Below are positions 18,808 to 28,916 of a stretch of DNA of 64,000 nt, one piece after another. How positions within the stretch are numbered: the first letter of the stretch is position 1; the number at the start of each line of letters is the position of its first letter. Source of the DNA: Bradyrhizobium sp. dw_78 (lineage in GTDB: Bacteria > Pseudomonadota > Alphaproteobacteria > Rhizobiales > Xanthobacteraceae); contig NZ_JAAVUS010000001.1 of assembly GCF_018449525.1 (NCBI RefSeq), forward strand, positions 558,001 through 622,000, given 5' to 3'. The notes beneath the pieces were generated by a model that saw only the letters and a program-made list of their open reading frames with translations, was not told the DNA's origin and ran no database searches. The position numbers and the translations under genes were made by a program.

Positions 18808-18834
18808 AGGAAGCCAGAGGCGATCTGGCTTCCT
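18808..18834. terminator. Strong hairpin between convergent tphC and RND genes
   Basis: AGGAAGCCAGA (18808-18818) pairs perfectly with TCTGGCTTCCT (18824-18834) around a 5-nt GGCGA loop. It lies six bases past the tphC stop and just before the RND stop. There is no T-run on either side, so it is an imperfect intrinsic terminator, but position and stability suggest it ends both transcripts. Confidence 0.6.
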
Positions 18835-18842
18835 CACCAAAC

Positions 18843-21800
18843 TCAGGTCGAAGCCGCGGGCGGGCTTGCGTGGGGCGCCTCGTCGGATCCTCCGAAGCGC
18901 TCCTTCGCCCGCTCGCGCCATCCCTGGATTGTCACGTAAAGCATCGGCACCAGGAAAATGCCGATCGAGCTTGCGGCGAGCATGCCGCCGAACACGGCGG
19001 TGCCGACCGCACGGCGGCTGATCTCCGCGGCGCCGGTGGCGACCACCAGCGGCAGCAGGCCGAGAATGAAGGCGATCGAGGTCATCATCACGGCGCGGAA
19101 CCGCATCTGCGCCCCCATCGCCGCGGCTTCCGCGATCGACAGCCCGGCCTCGCGCTGTTCCTTGGCGAATTCGACGATCAGGATGCCGTTCTTGGCCGCG
19201 AGCGCAATCAGCACCACCAGGCCGATCTGGCCATAGAGGTCGAGATTCAATCCGGCCACCTTGATGGCGAGATAGGAGCCGAGCACGCCGACCGTGACCG
19301 ACAGCAACACCGGAATGGGAATGGTCCAGCTCTCATACAGTGCCACCAGGAACAGATAGGCGAACAGAATCGCCAGCGCGAGAATGATGCCGGTCTGGCC
19401 CGAGGCCGCCTGCTCCTGATAGGCGGTGCCGGTCCATTCGTAGGAATAGCCCGCCGGCAGCGTATTCTTGGAGAGCTCCTCCATCGCGGCGATCGCGGTG
19501 CCTGACGAGACGCCGGCTGCCGGTCCGCCATTCACCGTGACCGAGCGGTAGTTGTTGTAGCGGGTGATGACCTGCGGCCCGGTCACGATCCGAAGGCTGG
19601 CGATGGAGCGGATCGGTACCATGTCGCCGGTGCTGTTGCGCACATAGATCTGCCAGATGTCGGGAATGTCGCCGCGATCGGCCGCCTCGCCCTGCACGTT
19701 GACCTGCCAGGTGCGGCCAAACAGGTTGAAGTTGTTGACATAGATGCCGCCCAGCGTTGCCTGCAACGCCGTGAACACGTCGGCCATGTTGAGGCCGAGC
19801 GCCTGCGCCTTGGCGCGGTCGATGTCGAGATAGATCGACGGGTTGGTCGCGGTGAAGGTCGAGAACACCCGCGTCAGCCGCGGGTCGCGGTTGGCCGCGC
19901 CGATCAGGCCGCCCATCACGCTGCCGAGTGCGGCCGGATCCTGTCCTTCCAGCGCGTCGAGCTGATATTCGAAGCCGCCTGAGGTCGAAAGCCCGATGAT
20001 TGGCGGCAGGTTGAACGGCAGGATGCTGGCTTGCCGGATCTGCGATCCGGCGCCGAAGGTGCGCCGGATCGTCGCCTGCACCGAATCGGTTGCCGCCTTG
20101 CGGTCCGCGAACGGCTTCATACGCGCGACGATGAAGGCCGAATTCGGTTCGCTGCCGCCGTCGAGCAATGAAAAGCCGATGATCGAGAGCACGTGATCGA
20201 TCGCGGGCATCTGTTTCAGCACCGCTTCGACCTGCTTGGTCACCTCGCCGGTGCGCGCCACCGACGCGCCATCGGGCAATTGCACCGCGATGAAGAAGGC
20301 GCCCTGGTCTTCTTCGGGCAGGAAGCCTGTCGGCGTCACGCGCGAGACGCCGTAGATGCCGGCGGCAAACACCAGCACCGCCACCAGCGACAGCACCGCC
20401 ACACGCACCAGCCGATGCACCACGCCGGCGTAACGGTCGCGAACCCAGTCGATGCTGCCGAGCACGCGCCCCATGATACCGCGCTGCGGTCCGCTATGCC
20501 GCAGGAATACCGCGCAAAGCGCCGGCGACAACGTCAGCGCGTTCAGCGCCGAGATCACCATCGCCGAACTGATCGTCACCGCGAACTGGCGGAACAGCGT
20601 GCCGGAAATGCCGGGAATGAACGCGATCGGCACGAACACCGACAACAGCACCAGTGAAATCGCGATGATCGGCGCCGTGATCTGCGCCATCGCCTTTTTG
20701 GTGGCCTCGGCCGGCGTCAGGTCCGGCTCTTCGCCCATCACGCGCTCGACGTTTTCGACCACCACGATGGCGTCGTCGACCACGATGCCGATGGCGAGCA
20801 CCATCGCCAGCAGCGACACCGTGTTGGCCGAATAGCCGAGCGCCAGCAGCAGCGCGAAGGTGCCGATCAGGCTGACCGGAACCGCGACCGCCGGAATCAC
20901 GGTGGCGCGGATATTGCCGAGGAACAGGAACACCACGATCACGACAAGGATGAAAGCCTCGCCGAGCGTTTTCATCACTTCGGTGATGGTGTCGCTGACG
21001 AAGGTCGTGGAGTCGTATTGTACGAGATAGGTCAGGCCCGGCGGAAACCGCTCCGAAAGTTTGGCGAGCGTGGCCTGTACGGCCTTGGCCGTCGTCACCG
21101 CATTGGCGCCGGGCGCCAGGTAGATGCCGAGCGGCACGCCGGCCTGGCCGTCGATCCGCGACTCGCTGTCCATGTTCTGTGCGCCGATCTCGACGCGGGC
21201 GACATCCTTGATGCGCAGCACCGAGCCGTCAGGGTTGGCGCGCAGCACGATGTCGCCGAACTGGGCCGATGTCGTCAGCCGGCCCTGCGTCTGCACATTG
21301 AACTGGAACTGTTGGTCTTCGCTGATCGGTCGTGCGCCGATGCGGCCGACCGGCGCCTGCACGCTTTGCGCGCGGATCGCCGCGATCACGTCCGAAGGCG
21401 CCAGATTGAGGCTGGTGAGGCGCTGCGTATCGAACCAGATCCGCATCGAGTAGTTCAATTTCGCGAACAGGGTGGCCTGGCCGACGCCCGGCGTGCGCGA
21501 AATCGCATCGAGCACGTTGATGATGGCGTAGTTGGTAATGAACAGCGGATCCTGCGCGCCGTTCTTGCTGTACAGCACGATGAACTGCAGCACAGCCGAG
21601 GATTTCTTCTGTACCACCAGGCCCTGGGCCTGGACCTCGGTCGGCAATTGCGCGAGCGCGCTCTGCACACGGTTATTGACGTTGACGGTGTTGATGTCGG
21701 GATTGGTGCCGAGCGCGAACGAAACCGTCAGCGTGTAGCTGCCGTCGTTGCCGCTGGTCGACTTCATGTAGAGCATCTTGTCGACGCCGACGACCTGCGC

Positions 21801-22001
21801 TTCGAGCGGCTGGGCGACGCTGGATTCCACCACCTCGGCGGAAGCGCCCGGAAACGTTGCGGTGACCGTTACCTGCGGCGGCACGATGTCGGGAAACTGC
21901 GCCACGGGAATTTGCAACAGCGCCAGCGCGCCCGCGATCGTGATGACGAGCGCGATGACGATCGCAAGCCGCGGACGGTCGACGAAAACGGAAGAAATCA
22001 T
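18843..22001 (-). CDS. RND multidrug efflux transporter, HAE1/AcrB type
   Basis: Inner-membrane proton-driven pump (1052 aa, normal length). The N-terminus [13 protein letters not shown] is typical of AcrB/MexB proteins. The proton-relay aspartates are D409-D410 in [13 protein letters not shown], matching AcrB D407/D408. Two large periplasmic loops follow TM1 and TM7, and the last TM bundle includes [17 protein letters not shown]. It overlaps the adaptor gene stop as ATGA, so the pair is one operon. No TolC-like outer-membrane factor gene is present, as is common when a shared TolC is used. Its drug range cannot be predicted. Confidence 0.93.
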   Translation of the reverse strand: MISSVFVDRPRLAIVIALVITIAGALALLQIPVAQFPDIVPPQVTVTATFPGASAEVVESSVAQPLEAQVVGVDKMLYMKSTSGNDGSYTLTVSFALGTNPDINTVNVNNRVQSALAQLPTEVQAQGLVVQKKSSAVLQFIVLYSKNGAQDPLFITNYAIINVLDAISRTPGVGQATLFAKLNYSMRIWFDTQRLTSLNLAPSDVIAAIRAQSVQAPVGRIGARPISEDQQFQFNVQTQGRLTTSAQFGDIVLRANPDGSVLRIKDVARVEIGAQNMDSESRIDGQAGVPLGIYLAPGANAVTTAKAVQATLAKLSERFPPGLTYLVQYDSTTFVSDTITEVMKTLGEAFILVVIVVFLFLGNIRATVIPAVAVPVSLIGTFALLLALGYSANTVSLLAMVLAIGIVVDDAIVVVENVERVMGEEPDLTPAEATKKAMAQITAPIIAISLVLLSVFVPIAFIPGISGTLFRQFAVTISSAMVISALNALTLSPALCAVFLRHSGPQRGIMGRVLGSIDWVRDRYAGVVHRLVRVAVLSLVAVLVFAAGIYGVSRVTPTGFLPEEDQGAFFIAVQLPDGASVARTGEVTKQVEAVLKQMPAIDHVLSIIGFSLLDGGSEPNSAFIVARMKPFADRKAATDSVQATIRRTFGAGSQIRQASILPFNLPPIIGLSTSGGFEYQLDALEGQDPAALGSVMGGLIGAANRDPRLTRVFSTFTATNPSIYLDIDRAKAQALGLNMADVFTALQATLGGIYVNNFNLFGRTWQVNVQGEAADRGDIPDIWQIYVRNSTGDMVPIRSIASLRIVTGPQVITRYNNYRSVTVNGGPAAGVSSGTAIAAMEELSKNTLPAGYSYEWTGTAYQEQAASGQTGIILALAILFAYLFLVALYESWTIPIPVLLSVTVGVLGSYLAIKVAGLNLDLYGQIGLVVLIALAAKNGILIVEFAKEQREAGLSIAEAAAMGAQMRFRAVMMTSIAFILGLLPLVVATGAAEISRRAVGTAVFGGMLAASSIGIFLVPMLYVTIQGWRERAKERFGGSDEAPHASPPAAST

Positions 22002-23266
22002 GGATTGCTACCCGCGGATTTCGGCCCGATCGCACCGCCATCCTTTTGCGTGCGAGCGTCCTCCGCCGTGGTCTTCATGCTGGACTGGATCAGGGCGCTC
22101 GCCGGTCCCGGCGCAACGGGCTGGCCGGGGCGCACCCGCTGCAAGCCTTCGACGATCACCTTGTCGCCGAGTGAAATTCCGCTGGTCACCGCGGCAATGG
22201 TGGAGGTCGATTGTCCGAGCTGGATTCGCCTTTGCTCGGCCTTGTTGTCGGCGCCGACCGTGAAGACGTATTCGCCCTGCTGATCCGACAGCACCGCGGA
22301 GCGCGGGATCGCCAGCACGTCGACCGGCTGCACGCCCTCCAGCATGACGGTGACGAACTCGCCGTCGGTGAGTTCACGTACCGCCCCCTCCGTGGCGGAG
22401 AAACCTTGCATCGCCGGATTGGGGATGGTGCCGCGCAACGAGATGGTGTCGGTGTTCTGGGCGATGGTGTTGTTGACGAAATTCAATTGGCCGGTCTGTC
22501 CGTAGAGGCGGCCGTCGGGCAGCCTGACCTTGATCACCACGGCCTTGAAGCCGCCGCGCATCGCGTAGCGCTCGCGCAGCGTCAGCGCCTCGCGGACCGA
22601 GACCGGGAACGTGACATACATCGGATCCTGGCTGACGATGGTGGTGAGCACGCCCGAACTCGGGCTGACGACGTTGCCCTCGGTGACCGCGGTGCGGCCG
22701 ATCTTGCCGTCGATCGGCGAGTGGATCTCGGTATAATCGAGATTGATCTGTGAAAGCTGCACCTGCGCCTGCGCGGCCTGCACCTGGGCTTCCAGGCTCT
22801 GCTGGTTGGCCACCGCGGCGTCATAGGTGGATTGCTGGCCGGCCGGACCGCCGAGCAGGGTCCGCGCCCGGTCGGTCGTCAGCTTGGCGTTGACGAGCGT
22901 CGCCTGCAACTGCGCGACCTGGGCCTTTTTCGATTCGAGATCGGCTTCGAACGGACCGCGTTCGAGCTGATAGAGCATATCTCCGGTCTTGACTTCCGCG
23001 CCTTCGACGAAGCTTCGCTTCTCCAGAAAGGCGGTGACGCGCGCGACCACGCTGACGCGATTGGGCGCCTCGATACGTCCAAGAAATTCGTTGGATTCGG
23101 TCACCGGCCGCTTGACCGCTTCGATGACGCCGACCGCAGGAGGTCCTGCCGGTCCGAGCTGGGCTTCGGCGGTCACGATCGTTGCGAGCGTCATCGTTCC
23201 GAACGTCATGGCGCCCAACGCGACAACACGCACAGTCAGGCCGATCGTCATTCTTGCAAGATGCAT
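21998..23266 (-). CDS. RND efflux periplasmic adaptor (membrane fusion protein)
   Basis: Adaptor (422 aa) bridging the RND pump and an outer-membrane channel. It has a long hydrophobic export signal (about residues 1-35), then the lipoyl half-motif region [20 protein letters not shown], an alpha-helical hairpin ([19 protein letters not shown] ... [17 protein letters not shown]), the second lipoyl half [18 protein letters not shown], and a beta-barrel/membrane-proximal end. No lipobox cysteine is seen, so it is probably not a lipoprotein. First gene of the operon; about 250 bp separate it from the divergent MBL gene. Confidence 0.92.
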   Translation of the reverse strand: MHLARMTIGLTVRVVALGAMTFGTMTLATIVTAEAQLGPAGPPAVGVIEAVKRPVTESNEFLGRIEAPNRVSVVARVTAFLEKRSFVEGAEVKTGDMLYQLERGPFEADLESKKAQVAQLQATLVNAKLTTDRARTLLGGPAGQQSTYDAAVANQQSLEAQVQAAQAQVQLSQINLDYTEIHSPIDGKIGRTAVTEGNVVSPSSGVLTTIVSQDPMYVTFPVSVREALTLRERYAMRGGFKAVVIKVRLPDGRLYGQTGQLNFVNNTIAQNTDTISLRGTIPNPAMQGFSATEGAVRELTDGEFVTVMLEGVQPVDVLAIPRSAVLSDQQGEYVFTVGADNKAEQRRIQLGQSTSTIAAVTSGISLGDKVIVEGLQRVRPGQPVAPGPASALIQSSMKTTAEDARTQKDGGAIGPKSAGSNP

Positions 23267-23516
23267 ACTTCCAGCGCCTTCGTCACCGCTCCAAATTCGA
23301 AGCTAGCACAATTCGATCCGGGTCGCGAAACCGTAAATTTTGTGATTTTTCTGCGCGATCGCGGTTATCAACACGACATCGTTACAACGCAGATCGCTAC
23401 CGCGTGACGAAAACACCGCAGGACAATTTTTATTTCCGCTTTTATTCCCATGGCCGCTTGCTCGACGGACCGTGTAGGGCCGTTACGCTCCTCCGGCAAG
23501 TGCGGGGGAAACAAAA

Positions 23517-23669
23517 GTGAAACAGATCAGGGTAGGAGACATCACCATCGATGCGGTGATCGAGCGGGCGGGGCCGTGGCGGCGGCCGCAGGATTTCTTC
23601 CCGGCCTATGACGGGGCCACGTTCAAACGCCATCTGAGCCGGAAGTGTTCGACGCGGCACTGGGAATGA
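23517..23669 (+). pseudogene. Detached 5' end of the MBL-fold hydrolase gene (frameshift)
   Basis: GTG 23517, with GGGGGAA seven bases upstream, opens a 50-codon frame beginning VKQIRVGDITIDAVIE and running through FFPAYDGATFKRHLS. It then meets TGA at 23667-23669. The natural continuation, EPEVFDAALGMIVITY, is in another frame from about 23636 on. One missing base, or a ten-base deletion at CTGAGCCGG, would explain this. The lesion may be real decay or a sequencing error. Confidence 0.65.
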
Positions 23670-24382
23670 TCGTCATCACCTATCAGACCTTCGTGGTTCG
23701 CACGCCGCGCTACACCATTCTGGTCGACACCTGCACCGGCGAGGACAAGGGCCATCCGCCGCCGTTCGATTTTCCCGGCAAGGAGCGCTGGCGCAACGAA
23801 TTGTTGGCGCTGGGCATCGGCTACGACAAGATCGATTACGTCTTCTGCACGCATCTTCACATCGATCATACCGACTGGAACACCGTGCTGCGCGATGGCC
23901 GCTGGGTGCCGACCTTCCCGAATGCGAAATACGTCTTTCACAAAGGCGAATATGCTGTGTGGGAAGCCGAGCATGAGCGCGGCGCCGATCCGCCCGGCAC
24001 GGTGTTTCGCGATAATTGCCTGCCGATCGTGGAAGCGGGGCAGGCGCTTCTGGTCGATGACGATTACGCGCTCGATGACACCATCACCTTGACGCCGACG
24101 CCGGGGCACTCGCCCTGCCATTGCTGCATCAATATCTTTTCGCGCGGCCAGCGCGCGGTCGTGACCGGCGATCTCATGCACCACGCGATCCAGTGCCGCG
24201 AGCCCGATTGGTCGGCGATGCCGGACTGGGACGCCAAACAGTCCACGGTGTCGCGCCGGAAGTTCTTTGCTTCCGTGGCAGACACCGACGCGCTGATCCT
24301 GCCGATCCATTTCCCGACGCCGACGGCGGGCTCGGTCACGGCGGACGGTGATCGATTCAATTATCGCTTCAGGCGGGACTGA
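23645..24382 (+). CDS. MBL-fold metallo-hydrolase (main part; frameshifted relative to its own start)
   Basis: Metallo-beta-lactamase-fold hydrolase body. The zinc motif HLHIDH (THLHIDHTDW) is intact, followed by TPTPGHSPCHCCINIF, TGDLMHHAIQCREP and the final LILPIHFPTPTAG histidine region. As an isolated frame it could start at GTG 23645 (245 aa), but the first beta strands of the fold then lie in the upstream frame at 23517-23635. Without them the protein is likely shortened at the N-terminus. The substrate is unknown; lactonase-like and quorum-quenching roles exist in the superfamily, but nothing here shows that. It ends 30 bp before a strong terminator. Confidence 0.75.
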   Translation: MFDAALGMIVITYQTFVVRTPRYTILVDTCTGEDKGHPPPFDFPGKERWRNELLALGIGYDKIDYVFCTHLHIDHTDWNTVLRDGRWVPTFPNAKYVFHKGEYAVWEAEHERGADPPGTVFRDNCLPIVEAGQALLVDDDYALDDTITLTPTPGHSPCHCCINIFSRGQRAVVTGDLMHHAIQCREPDWSAMPDWDAKQSTVSRRKFFASVADTDALILPIHFPTPTAGSVTADGDRFNYRFRRD

Positions 24383-24412
24383 AGGCGCTGTGCGATTAAA
24401 TACGGATAAATA

Positions 24413-24441
24413 AAAAAGACCGCCGGCGAGGCGGTCTTTTT
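24413..24441. terminator. Bidirectional Rho-independent terminator
   Basis: A 12-bp perfect stem: AAAAAGACCGCC (24413-24424), loop GGCGA, GGCGGTCTTTTT (24430-24441). The A-run on one side and T-run on the other make it work for both the rightward MBL gene and the leftward PEP-CTERM gene at 24460. Confidence 0.92.
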
Positions 24442-24459
24442 CGTCGCGATTCGACCCCT

Positions 24460-25059
24460 TCAGGCAGCCAGGACGGCACTGCCCTTGCGACGACGATAGG
24501 CCATCGCGCCGATGCCGAAGAAGCCGAGGATCATCATCGCCCAGGTCGAGGGCTCGGGGACCGCAGCGGTGATGGCAAAGGTGCCGACGCCAAAAGGAAC
24601 CGGACCTTCTTCGCCGTAATTGTTGCCGGCCGTGACATCGGTGGAGTCCGGAGCATAGAAGCCGAAAATATCGAAATTACCAGCCGAAGTGGCAAAGCCG
24701 ATACCATTGGGGTCCAAGTCGGATGTGCTGGTATAGGCATTGCGGCCCGTACCGAACTTTGTGCCAATTGGAAACAGCAGATTATCGTTTCCGTTGAGAG
24801 TTCCCGTCGGCAGAAGCTCCGTAATGGCATTGCCGCCAATTTCACCGGTGATCGCCGTCACGATATCGCCGGTGGAACCTGTGGTTACCGTGATCGTGCC
24901 GCTGCCGGTATCCGTAAATCCGCCCAGGCTGGCGGCCGGTGCGGTCAGCGTCCAGTCGAAGGTCAGGACGTCGGCGTGAGCCGCCGTCGCTGCAACGGAG
25001 AAGAAGCAAGCCGCCGCCAAAGCGGAGGTCTTGAAAAATCCAGGGGTAAATTTACGCAT
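24460..25059 (-). CDS. PEPxxWA-CTERM sorting domain protein (secreted)
   Basis: Exported protein (199 aa) with a signal peptide (about residues 1-29, ending AAHA) and a C-terminal exosortase-type tripartite signal at 168-199: PEPSTWA, a hydrophobic segment [13 protein letters not shown], and the basic YRRRK. Such proteins are thought to be cleaved by an exosortase and delivered to the cell surface or EPS matrix. The middle is rich in Gly, Thr and Ser with no known catalytic motif. The ATG is preceded by GGAAGGGCGCG. It is a paralogue of the next protein: both have the same DWT opening, [16 protein letters not shown] segment and almost identical tail. Confidence 0.9.
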   Translation of the reverse strand: MRKFTPGFFKTSALAAACFFSVAATAAHADVLTFDWTLTAPAASLGGFTDTGSGTITVTTGSTGDIVTAITGEIGGNAITELLPTGTLNGNDNLLFPIGTKFGTGRNAYTSTSDLDPNGIGFATSAGNFDIFGFYAPDSTDVTAGNNYGEEGPVPFGVGTFAITAAVPEPSTWAMMILGFFGIGAMAYRRRKGSAVLAA

Positions 25060-25295
25060 CGCGCCCTTCCATTAACGAAATTTAAAACAAGTTATTATGG
25101 GCGCGGCTGCATTACAGATATGTGACGATTATGTGTAAAGGGAGCGTAAGGATTTAATTTGGGAGGCGGAATAATGTTTCCCGGAAATATATAAAAATAA
25201 ATGGCCGAACCGTTTCGATGATTGGCCTGCTCCCATCAATCATTTGAATCGGCCGTGGCCGAATGCTCGCTGGGGCCAGGTGGGAATCAAGCTGC

Positions 25296-25322
25296 CGAAA
25301 AAGAAAAGCCGCCTACGGCGGC
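25296..25322 (-). terminator. Intrinsic terminator after the second PEP-CTERM gene
   Basis: Read on the complement: GCCGCC, loop GTA, GGCGGC (25308-25322), followed by TTTTCTTTTT (25298-25307). It lies 26 bp past the stop of the leftward gene at 25348. The remaining gap to 25060 holds the promoter region of the other PEP-CTERM gene and no supported gene. Confidence 0.8.
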
Positions 25323-25347
25323 CTCTCGATTTGAAAGGGCAGGTTGA

Positions 25348-25893
25348 TCAGGCTGCGCGCAATGCCGTCGTATTCTTGCGGCGATAGGTCATGAAGCCGA
25401 GGCCGACAAATCCAAGGATCATCATCGCCCAGGTCGACGGCTCGGGGACGGCGGCGACCAGGGTGAAACTGGCGGTGCCGTTCGAGTTGGTGCCTTCCAC
25501 CGTGTAGATGTTGCTTGGCATCAGACCTTCGGAAAACTCACTGAAAATATCGACGTCCTTGCCATTCGCAAGCAGGAATCCAAGACCATGATCGTCGACC
25601 AGCGTGGCGCCAGTGGGAAAAATCAGGTTGTCTGACCCCAGGAAGTTTGCCAGGCCTTCGATTGCGACGCCACCGACAGATCCCGAAACCGTGTTGACAA
25701 TCCAGCTGCCATTGGTGGATTCGGTCGCGGTGAGTTCGCCGTTGCCAGAAAGCCCTGCGCCGAATCCATCGAACGGCATCCCCGTGACCGTCCAATCGAA
25801 CGTTTCCTGAACCGCTGCGCTGGCGGGAGCCATCGTTGCGATGGTTGGCAACGCAACTCCGATGATTAAAGCGGCCGCTCTTACAAATTTCAT
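25348..25893 (-). CDS. PEPxxWA-CTERM sorting domain protein (secreted), paralogue
   Basis: Second exported protein of the same kind (181 aa). ATG 25893 is fixed by a strong AAGGAG six bases upstream; an in-frame TTG lies at 25908. The signal peptide runs to about residue 27 (ending MAPASA). The C-terminal 150-181 reads PEPSTWA, then [13 protein letters not shown], then YRRK. The core ([42 protein letters not shown]) parallels the neighbour, so the two arose by duplication. Each has its own terminator. The exosortase that would process them is not in the window. Confidence 0.9.
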   Translation of the reverse strand: MKFVRAAALIIGVALPTIATMAPASAAVQETFDWTVTGMPFDGFGAGLSGNGELTATESTNGSWIVNTVSGSVGGVAIEGLANFLGSDNLIFPTGATLVDDHGLGFLLANGKDVDIFSEFSEGLMPSNIYTVEGTNSNGTASFTLVAAVPEPSTWAMMILGFVGLGFMTYRRKNTTALRAA

Positions 25894-26339
25894 ATCAAAC
25901 TCCTTCAATCAGACCATAAACGCGTCCCTTCTGGGATCGCCGGGTCCATTGAACGGGCATGACATGTCGGTTGCGTGACTGTGTTCTAAAAAAGGCGTGA
26001 TGCTGGGCTCGCCAGGACATCCGGCCGCGACGGCTGAGTCATGACATCGATCCGATACGAACATCGGCGCAGGGTCCGGGCGCTGGACGTGGGTGCGATC
26101 CGGCGCGCCGGGCTCTTCCGCGTGCCACAGGGGAAGCCGCTGTTCGCTCTTTTCGACGGCATGTCGATCTGACCAGCCTGCTGGCGATTTGCGAAAGGCG
26201 CGTACACGCCGGCGAGTTTCGTGGAATGAGCAGGTACCAAAATGAAATTGCCAGCGGCGGCGCTTATAACAATAATACCATATAGAGTGCTGGCGCAGAA
26301 TGCTGGGTGTTGGCGTAAAGTCTTGGTGCAGGATCCTGG

Positions 26340-26432
26340 TAGTTCCGGTTGAATCCAGACCGGGGCCTAATAGTTTGTTTTAATGTATTTTCTGACGCGA
26401 AACGGTATCCGCTTCGCTCAAAAACGCTATAG
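26340..26432. repeat. Dispersed hairpin repeat, copy 2 (degenerate left arm)
   Basis: The right half is clear: TTTTAATGTATTTTCTGACGCG, then GCGAAACGGTATCC and GCTTCGCTCAAAAACGCTATAG up to 26432. The left arm is degraded (TTCCGGTTGAATCCAGACCGG). It sits at the 3' end of the roughly 590-bp gap between the PEP-CTERM gene and the gene at 26481. In the rest of that gap the only candidate is a 43-codon frame at 26041-26172, which I do not support. Confidence 0.65.
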
Positions 26433-26480
26433 TTTGGCAACAGCAACCCAGAGCGATCTCTCGATAGTATCAAGCGATTC

Positions 26481-27650
26481 ATGGCCCGGGATATCACGCG
26501 CAAGGAACCCAGCACGGAGGTGGCAACGACATCGACCGCGATCGACTTTGCGCTGGTGTTGTCCCGGATGATCGACGCGGTCAACGGCGATCCGCAGCAA
26601 CTCCGTACGACCGTCTATGAGCTGGCGCGTCACAAGCTCGATGAACAGGCGGCCAGCGAAGATCCGGAAGAGCAAAGCCGTCTCGCCCACGCCCTGGAAG
26701 CTGCCATCCACGGCGTGGAGACGCATTTCGGCGGAATGCAATTGCAGACCTTGGGCCCGCCCACCGGACAAGTGCCGCAATTGGGGGCGCCGGCAGATCC
26801 AGCGATGGCGGCCCGGACGGCGGAAGCGCTCGATTCCGCCCGGCTTGACGCTCAATTCGATTTGCCGCGCTGGCAACCGCGAAATCCAGAGCGTCCGGAT
26901 CCTCGCCGGCTGTGGCATTTCGCGGCCGCCTGGCGTTATCTCGCGGTGCTCGCCATCGTCGCAGCCGCCGGGATTGCCGTTTATCAACGCTCAAGTCTGC
27001 TGGCGCTGGTGGGACGCAAGACCGGAGCCGAGTTGTCGCGAGCGGTGTCGAAGCCGGTCAAGGTTACGCCTGAGCAGGTGGCGCCGGCGCAGGCTGAAAG
27101 CGCGCCGCTGCCGCCGGATGATCCGCTCATTCCGACCTCGTTCGGCGTGTATGCGGTCAGCAGCGGCAAGCTGTTTCCGTTGGAATTGCTGCCCGGCCGC
27201 GCCCCGGATCCGCGTGTCGCGATCTCGGCGGCGATCCCTACGCCGTCCAAAACCGTGCTTCCGGACCCCCATGTCAGATTCGTTGTCTTTCGGCGCGACT
27301 CTGCCGTTAACGCGCTCGATCACGCCGAGGTGCGGATCATCGCCAAGGTCGCGCAGGCCATGAGTTTCGATCCGAGCGGCAAGCCTATCATCGCCAAGGG
27401 CACGGACAGCTGGGTGATCCGCAACATTTCATCTCCCTATCAGACTGCTCCGATCAAGGGGCATTCCGATATGTACGAGATACTCGGCGACGATGCGGAT
27501 AAGGCGCTTTCGCCGGGCCGCTACGGGCTGATTCTGAAAAATGAAGTCTATGATTTCACGATCGCGGGCGAGATCACGGACAGCAAGCATTGCCTTGAAA
27601 GCATCGCCGCCGTGAACGGCTCATTCTACTCAGAGTGCCGGAAACGTTAG
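26481..27650 (+). CDS. Uncharacterised single-pass membrane protein (EPS locus border)
   Basis: 389-aa protein that I do not recognise. The N-terminal 145 residues are charged, largely helical and presumably cytoplasmic (LVLSRMIDAVNGDPQQLRTT). One transmembrane segment lies at about 148-167 (RYLAVLAIVAAAGIAVYQ). A roughly 220-residue periplasmic domain follows, rich in beta-type sequence (GVYAVSSGKLFPLELLPGR, SWVIRNISSPYQT, GRYGLILKNEVYDFTIAG). The architecture, cytoplasmic helical part plus outer domain, would suit a signal-transducing or scaffold protein of the adjacent EPS machinery, but that is inference. The start ATG 26481 follows the dispersed repeat. Confidence 0.6.
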   Translation: MARDITRKEPSTEVATTSTAIDFALVLSRMIDAVNGDPQQLRTTVYELARHKLDEQAASEDPEEQSRLAHALEAAIHGVETHFGGMQLQTLGPPTGQVPQLGAPADPAMAARTAEALDSARLDAQFDLPRWQPRNPERPDPRRLWHFAAAWRYLAVLAIVAAAGIAVYQRSSLLALVGRKTGAELSRAVSKPVKVTPEQVAPAQAESAPLPPDDPLIPTSFGVYAVSSGKLFPLELLPGRAPDPRVAISAAIPTPSKTVLPDPHVRFVVFRRDSAVNALDHAEVRIIAKVAQAMSFDPSGKPIIAKGTDSWVIRNISSPYQTAPIKGHSDMYEILGDDADKALSPGRYGLILKNEVYDFTIAGEITDSKHCLESIAAVNGSFYSECRKR

Positions 27651-27734
27651 AGCGCCGGAAAAGCATGCCCTCGGGCGACGATCCGATGGGTGAAAGCCGG
27701 CTTTTCTGAAAAAGAAGTCTGCGTGGACGATTAT

Positions 27735-28013
27735 TCAATCTCTTCCGGAAACGGGGCCGTCCTTGATGGCGTCTCCGGAAGGAACGATGATCTTTCCGTT
27801 TTCGCGATCGTATTTGGCCCGGTCGGCTCTGATCTGTTCGCGGTGTAAATCTTCCTGGACTTTGTCGTTTTCCAGATCGTACTTGGCGCGATCGGCCTTG
27901 ATTTGTTCACGATGCGAGAGATCGCACGCCGTGCAAGTAGATGGCTCTGCCGCTGCGTCGGTAGCCATCACACCAAGAATAATGGCGAGGAACAGCTTTG
28001 AATATCGCTTCAT
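27735..28013 (-). CDS. Small secreted protein with two tandem 23-residue repeats
   Basis: 92-aa exported protein from ATG 28013 (GGGACCTG upstream). The signal peptide spans about residues 1-22 (LFLAIILGVMATDAAA). A CTAC pair of cysteines follows, then two near-identical charged units, HREQIKADRAKYDLENDK and HREQIRADRAKYDRENGK, spaced 23 residues apart and probably helical. Function unknown. Repetition at DNA level (27798-27845 and 27867-27914) shows recent unit duplication. It converges on the gene ending at 27650. Confidence 0.65.
   Translation of the reverse strand: MKRYSKLFLAIILGVMATDAAAEPSTCTACDLSHREQIKADRAKYDLENDKVQEDLHREQIRADRAKYDRENGKIIVPSGDAIKDGPVSGRD
27798..27914. repeat. Direct repeat of a 69-bp unit inside the small secreted gene
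   Basis: The two copies (27798-27845 and 27867-27914) share TCG-TATTTGGCCCGGTCGG / TCG-TACTTGGCGCGATCGG type sequence at an exact 69-bp offset, which keeps the reading frame and gives the 23-residue protein repeat. Differences are mostly at third codon positions. Confidence 0.7.
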
Positions 28014-28163
28014 CAGGTCCCATAGCAAGTTTGGGCCTCGAGAAGTCAAATATCTTTGGTCCTATTGTTTTCTTGGTCCTATTGTTTTCTGATGCTCCTG
28101 CCTGGCTGAGCCCCCGTACTTGGATAGCGGGGTCTCTATCAGAACTGATAAGGCGCTCGCAGA

Positions 28164-28829
28164 TTACTTCGCGTTTCGCAGCGCAGCCGCGAAGACGGGA
28201 TCGAGCATCCCGGCGCTGTCTTCCAGGAATTTCTTTCCGATGGCGGAGGCGCGAAAATAGTCCTTGATCAAAGCCTGTCGTTGATCCGGATATTGCGTGA
28301 GAACGGCGCGGACGTCGCTGCGCGCGAGCTCGTTCAGATCGGGGTCATTCAAGGCATTGTTCAGCGTTACGCTGTCCAGTCGCGTCGGGATAAGCTCGGC
28401 GCGGTTCGGGCCAGTGAGATAGGACATCTTCAGCGATTCAGTGACGAGAGGATCGCCGAGATTGCGGCGCGCCCGGAGCAGCGCCAGCACGAGCCACATC
28501 CGCGAGTCATGCGCGCCGAATTCCAGCGCGCTTTTCACGGCATCCTGCGCGGCCTCGCTGTCTGGCGCCTGTTCGCCGGCTTCGGATTGCAGCGCCTGCG
28601 CGGCAAGCGCGATGGCGTAATCGGCTTTCAGGTCTGTCCGGAACGGCGCGATCATCGACACCAGTCTTGCCGAAGCAACCAGTTGCGGAGTGGGGGCCTT
28701 GCCGCCTCTCGAAGGCAGCGGCGAAGGCGCGGGCCGCAGGAATTCGGCAATCAGGCTTGAGACCGACACGGCTCCGACCAGCACTACAATGAGGATGGCA
28801 AGAAGCCGGAACTTCCAGATGGGTTTCAT
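28164..28829 (-). CDS. Uncharacterised membrane-anchored protein, paralogue of the gene at 39564
   Basis: 221 aa with an N-terminal transmembrane anchor (residues 8-29, FRLLAILIVVLVGAVSVSSLI) and a helical outer region. It is distantly similar to the protein at 39564-40331: compare SRMWLVLALLRARRNLGDP and SLKMSYLTGPNRAELIPTR here with NPFLWLTDYWLRSARAGNP and SLGMSYALGPNEGWIAVRR there. The repeated-helix composition suggests a TPR-like fold. Both copies flank the Wza-Wzc gene set, so a structural role in EPS export or assembly is likely, though unproven. Confidence 0.6.
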   Translation of the reverse strand: MKPIWKFRLLAILIVVLVGAVSVSSLIAEFLRPAPSPLPSRGGKAPTPQLVASARLVSMIAPFRTDLKADYAIALAAQALQSEAGEQAPDSEAAQDAVKSALEFGAHDSRMWLVLALLRARRNLGDPLVTESLKMSYLTGPNRAELIPTRLDSVTLNNALNDPDLNELARSDVRAVLTQYPDQRQALIKDYFRASAIGKKFLEDSAGMLDPVFAAALRNAK

Positions 28830-28916
28830 CGCGGTCCTGTTTCGCTTGGCAGCGCAAGGTCTATAGCTGCAAGCTTCATAGCTACAAGTTCCATAGCTGG
28901 AAGCGTCTCCGGCGGC

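Noticed and set aside
21018..22283. A 421-codon plus-strand frame across the RND and adaptor genes
   Set aside because: Antisense to two unmistakable efflux genes; composition is Arg/His/Asp-rich shadow sequence.
26041..26172. 43-codon frame MTSIRYEHRRRVRALDVG... in the gap before 26481
   Set aside because: No ribosome site, very Arg-rich, no known family.
27693..27704. Palindrome AAAGCCGGCTTT after the 26481 gene
   Set aside because: Perfect but has no loop and no T-run, so it is not a usable terminator, and it is short enough to arise by chance in GC-rich DNA.
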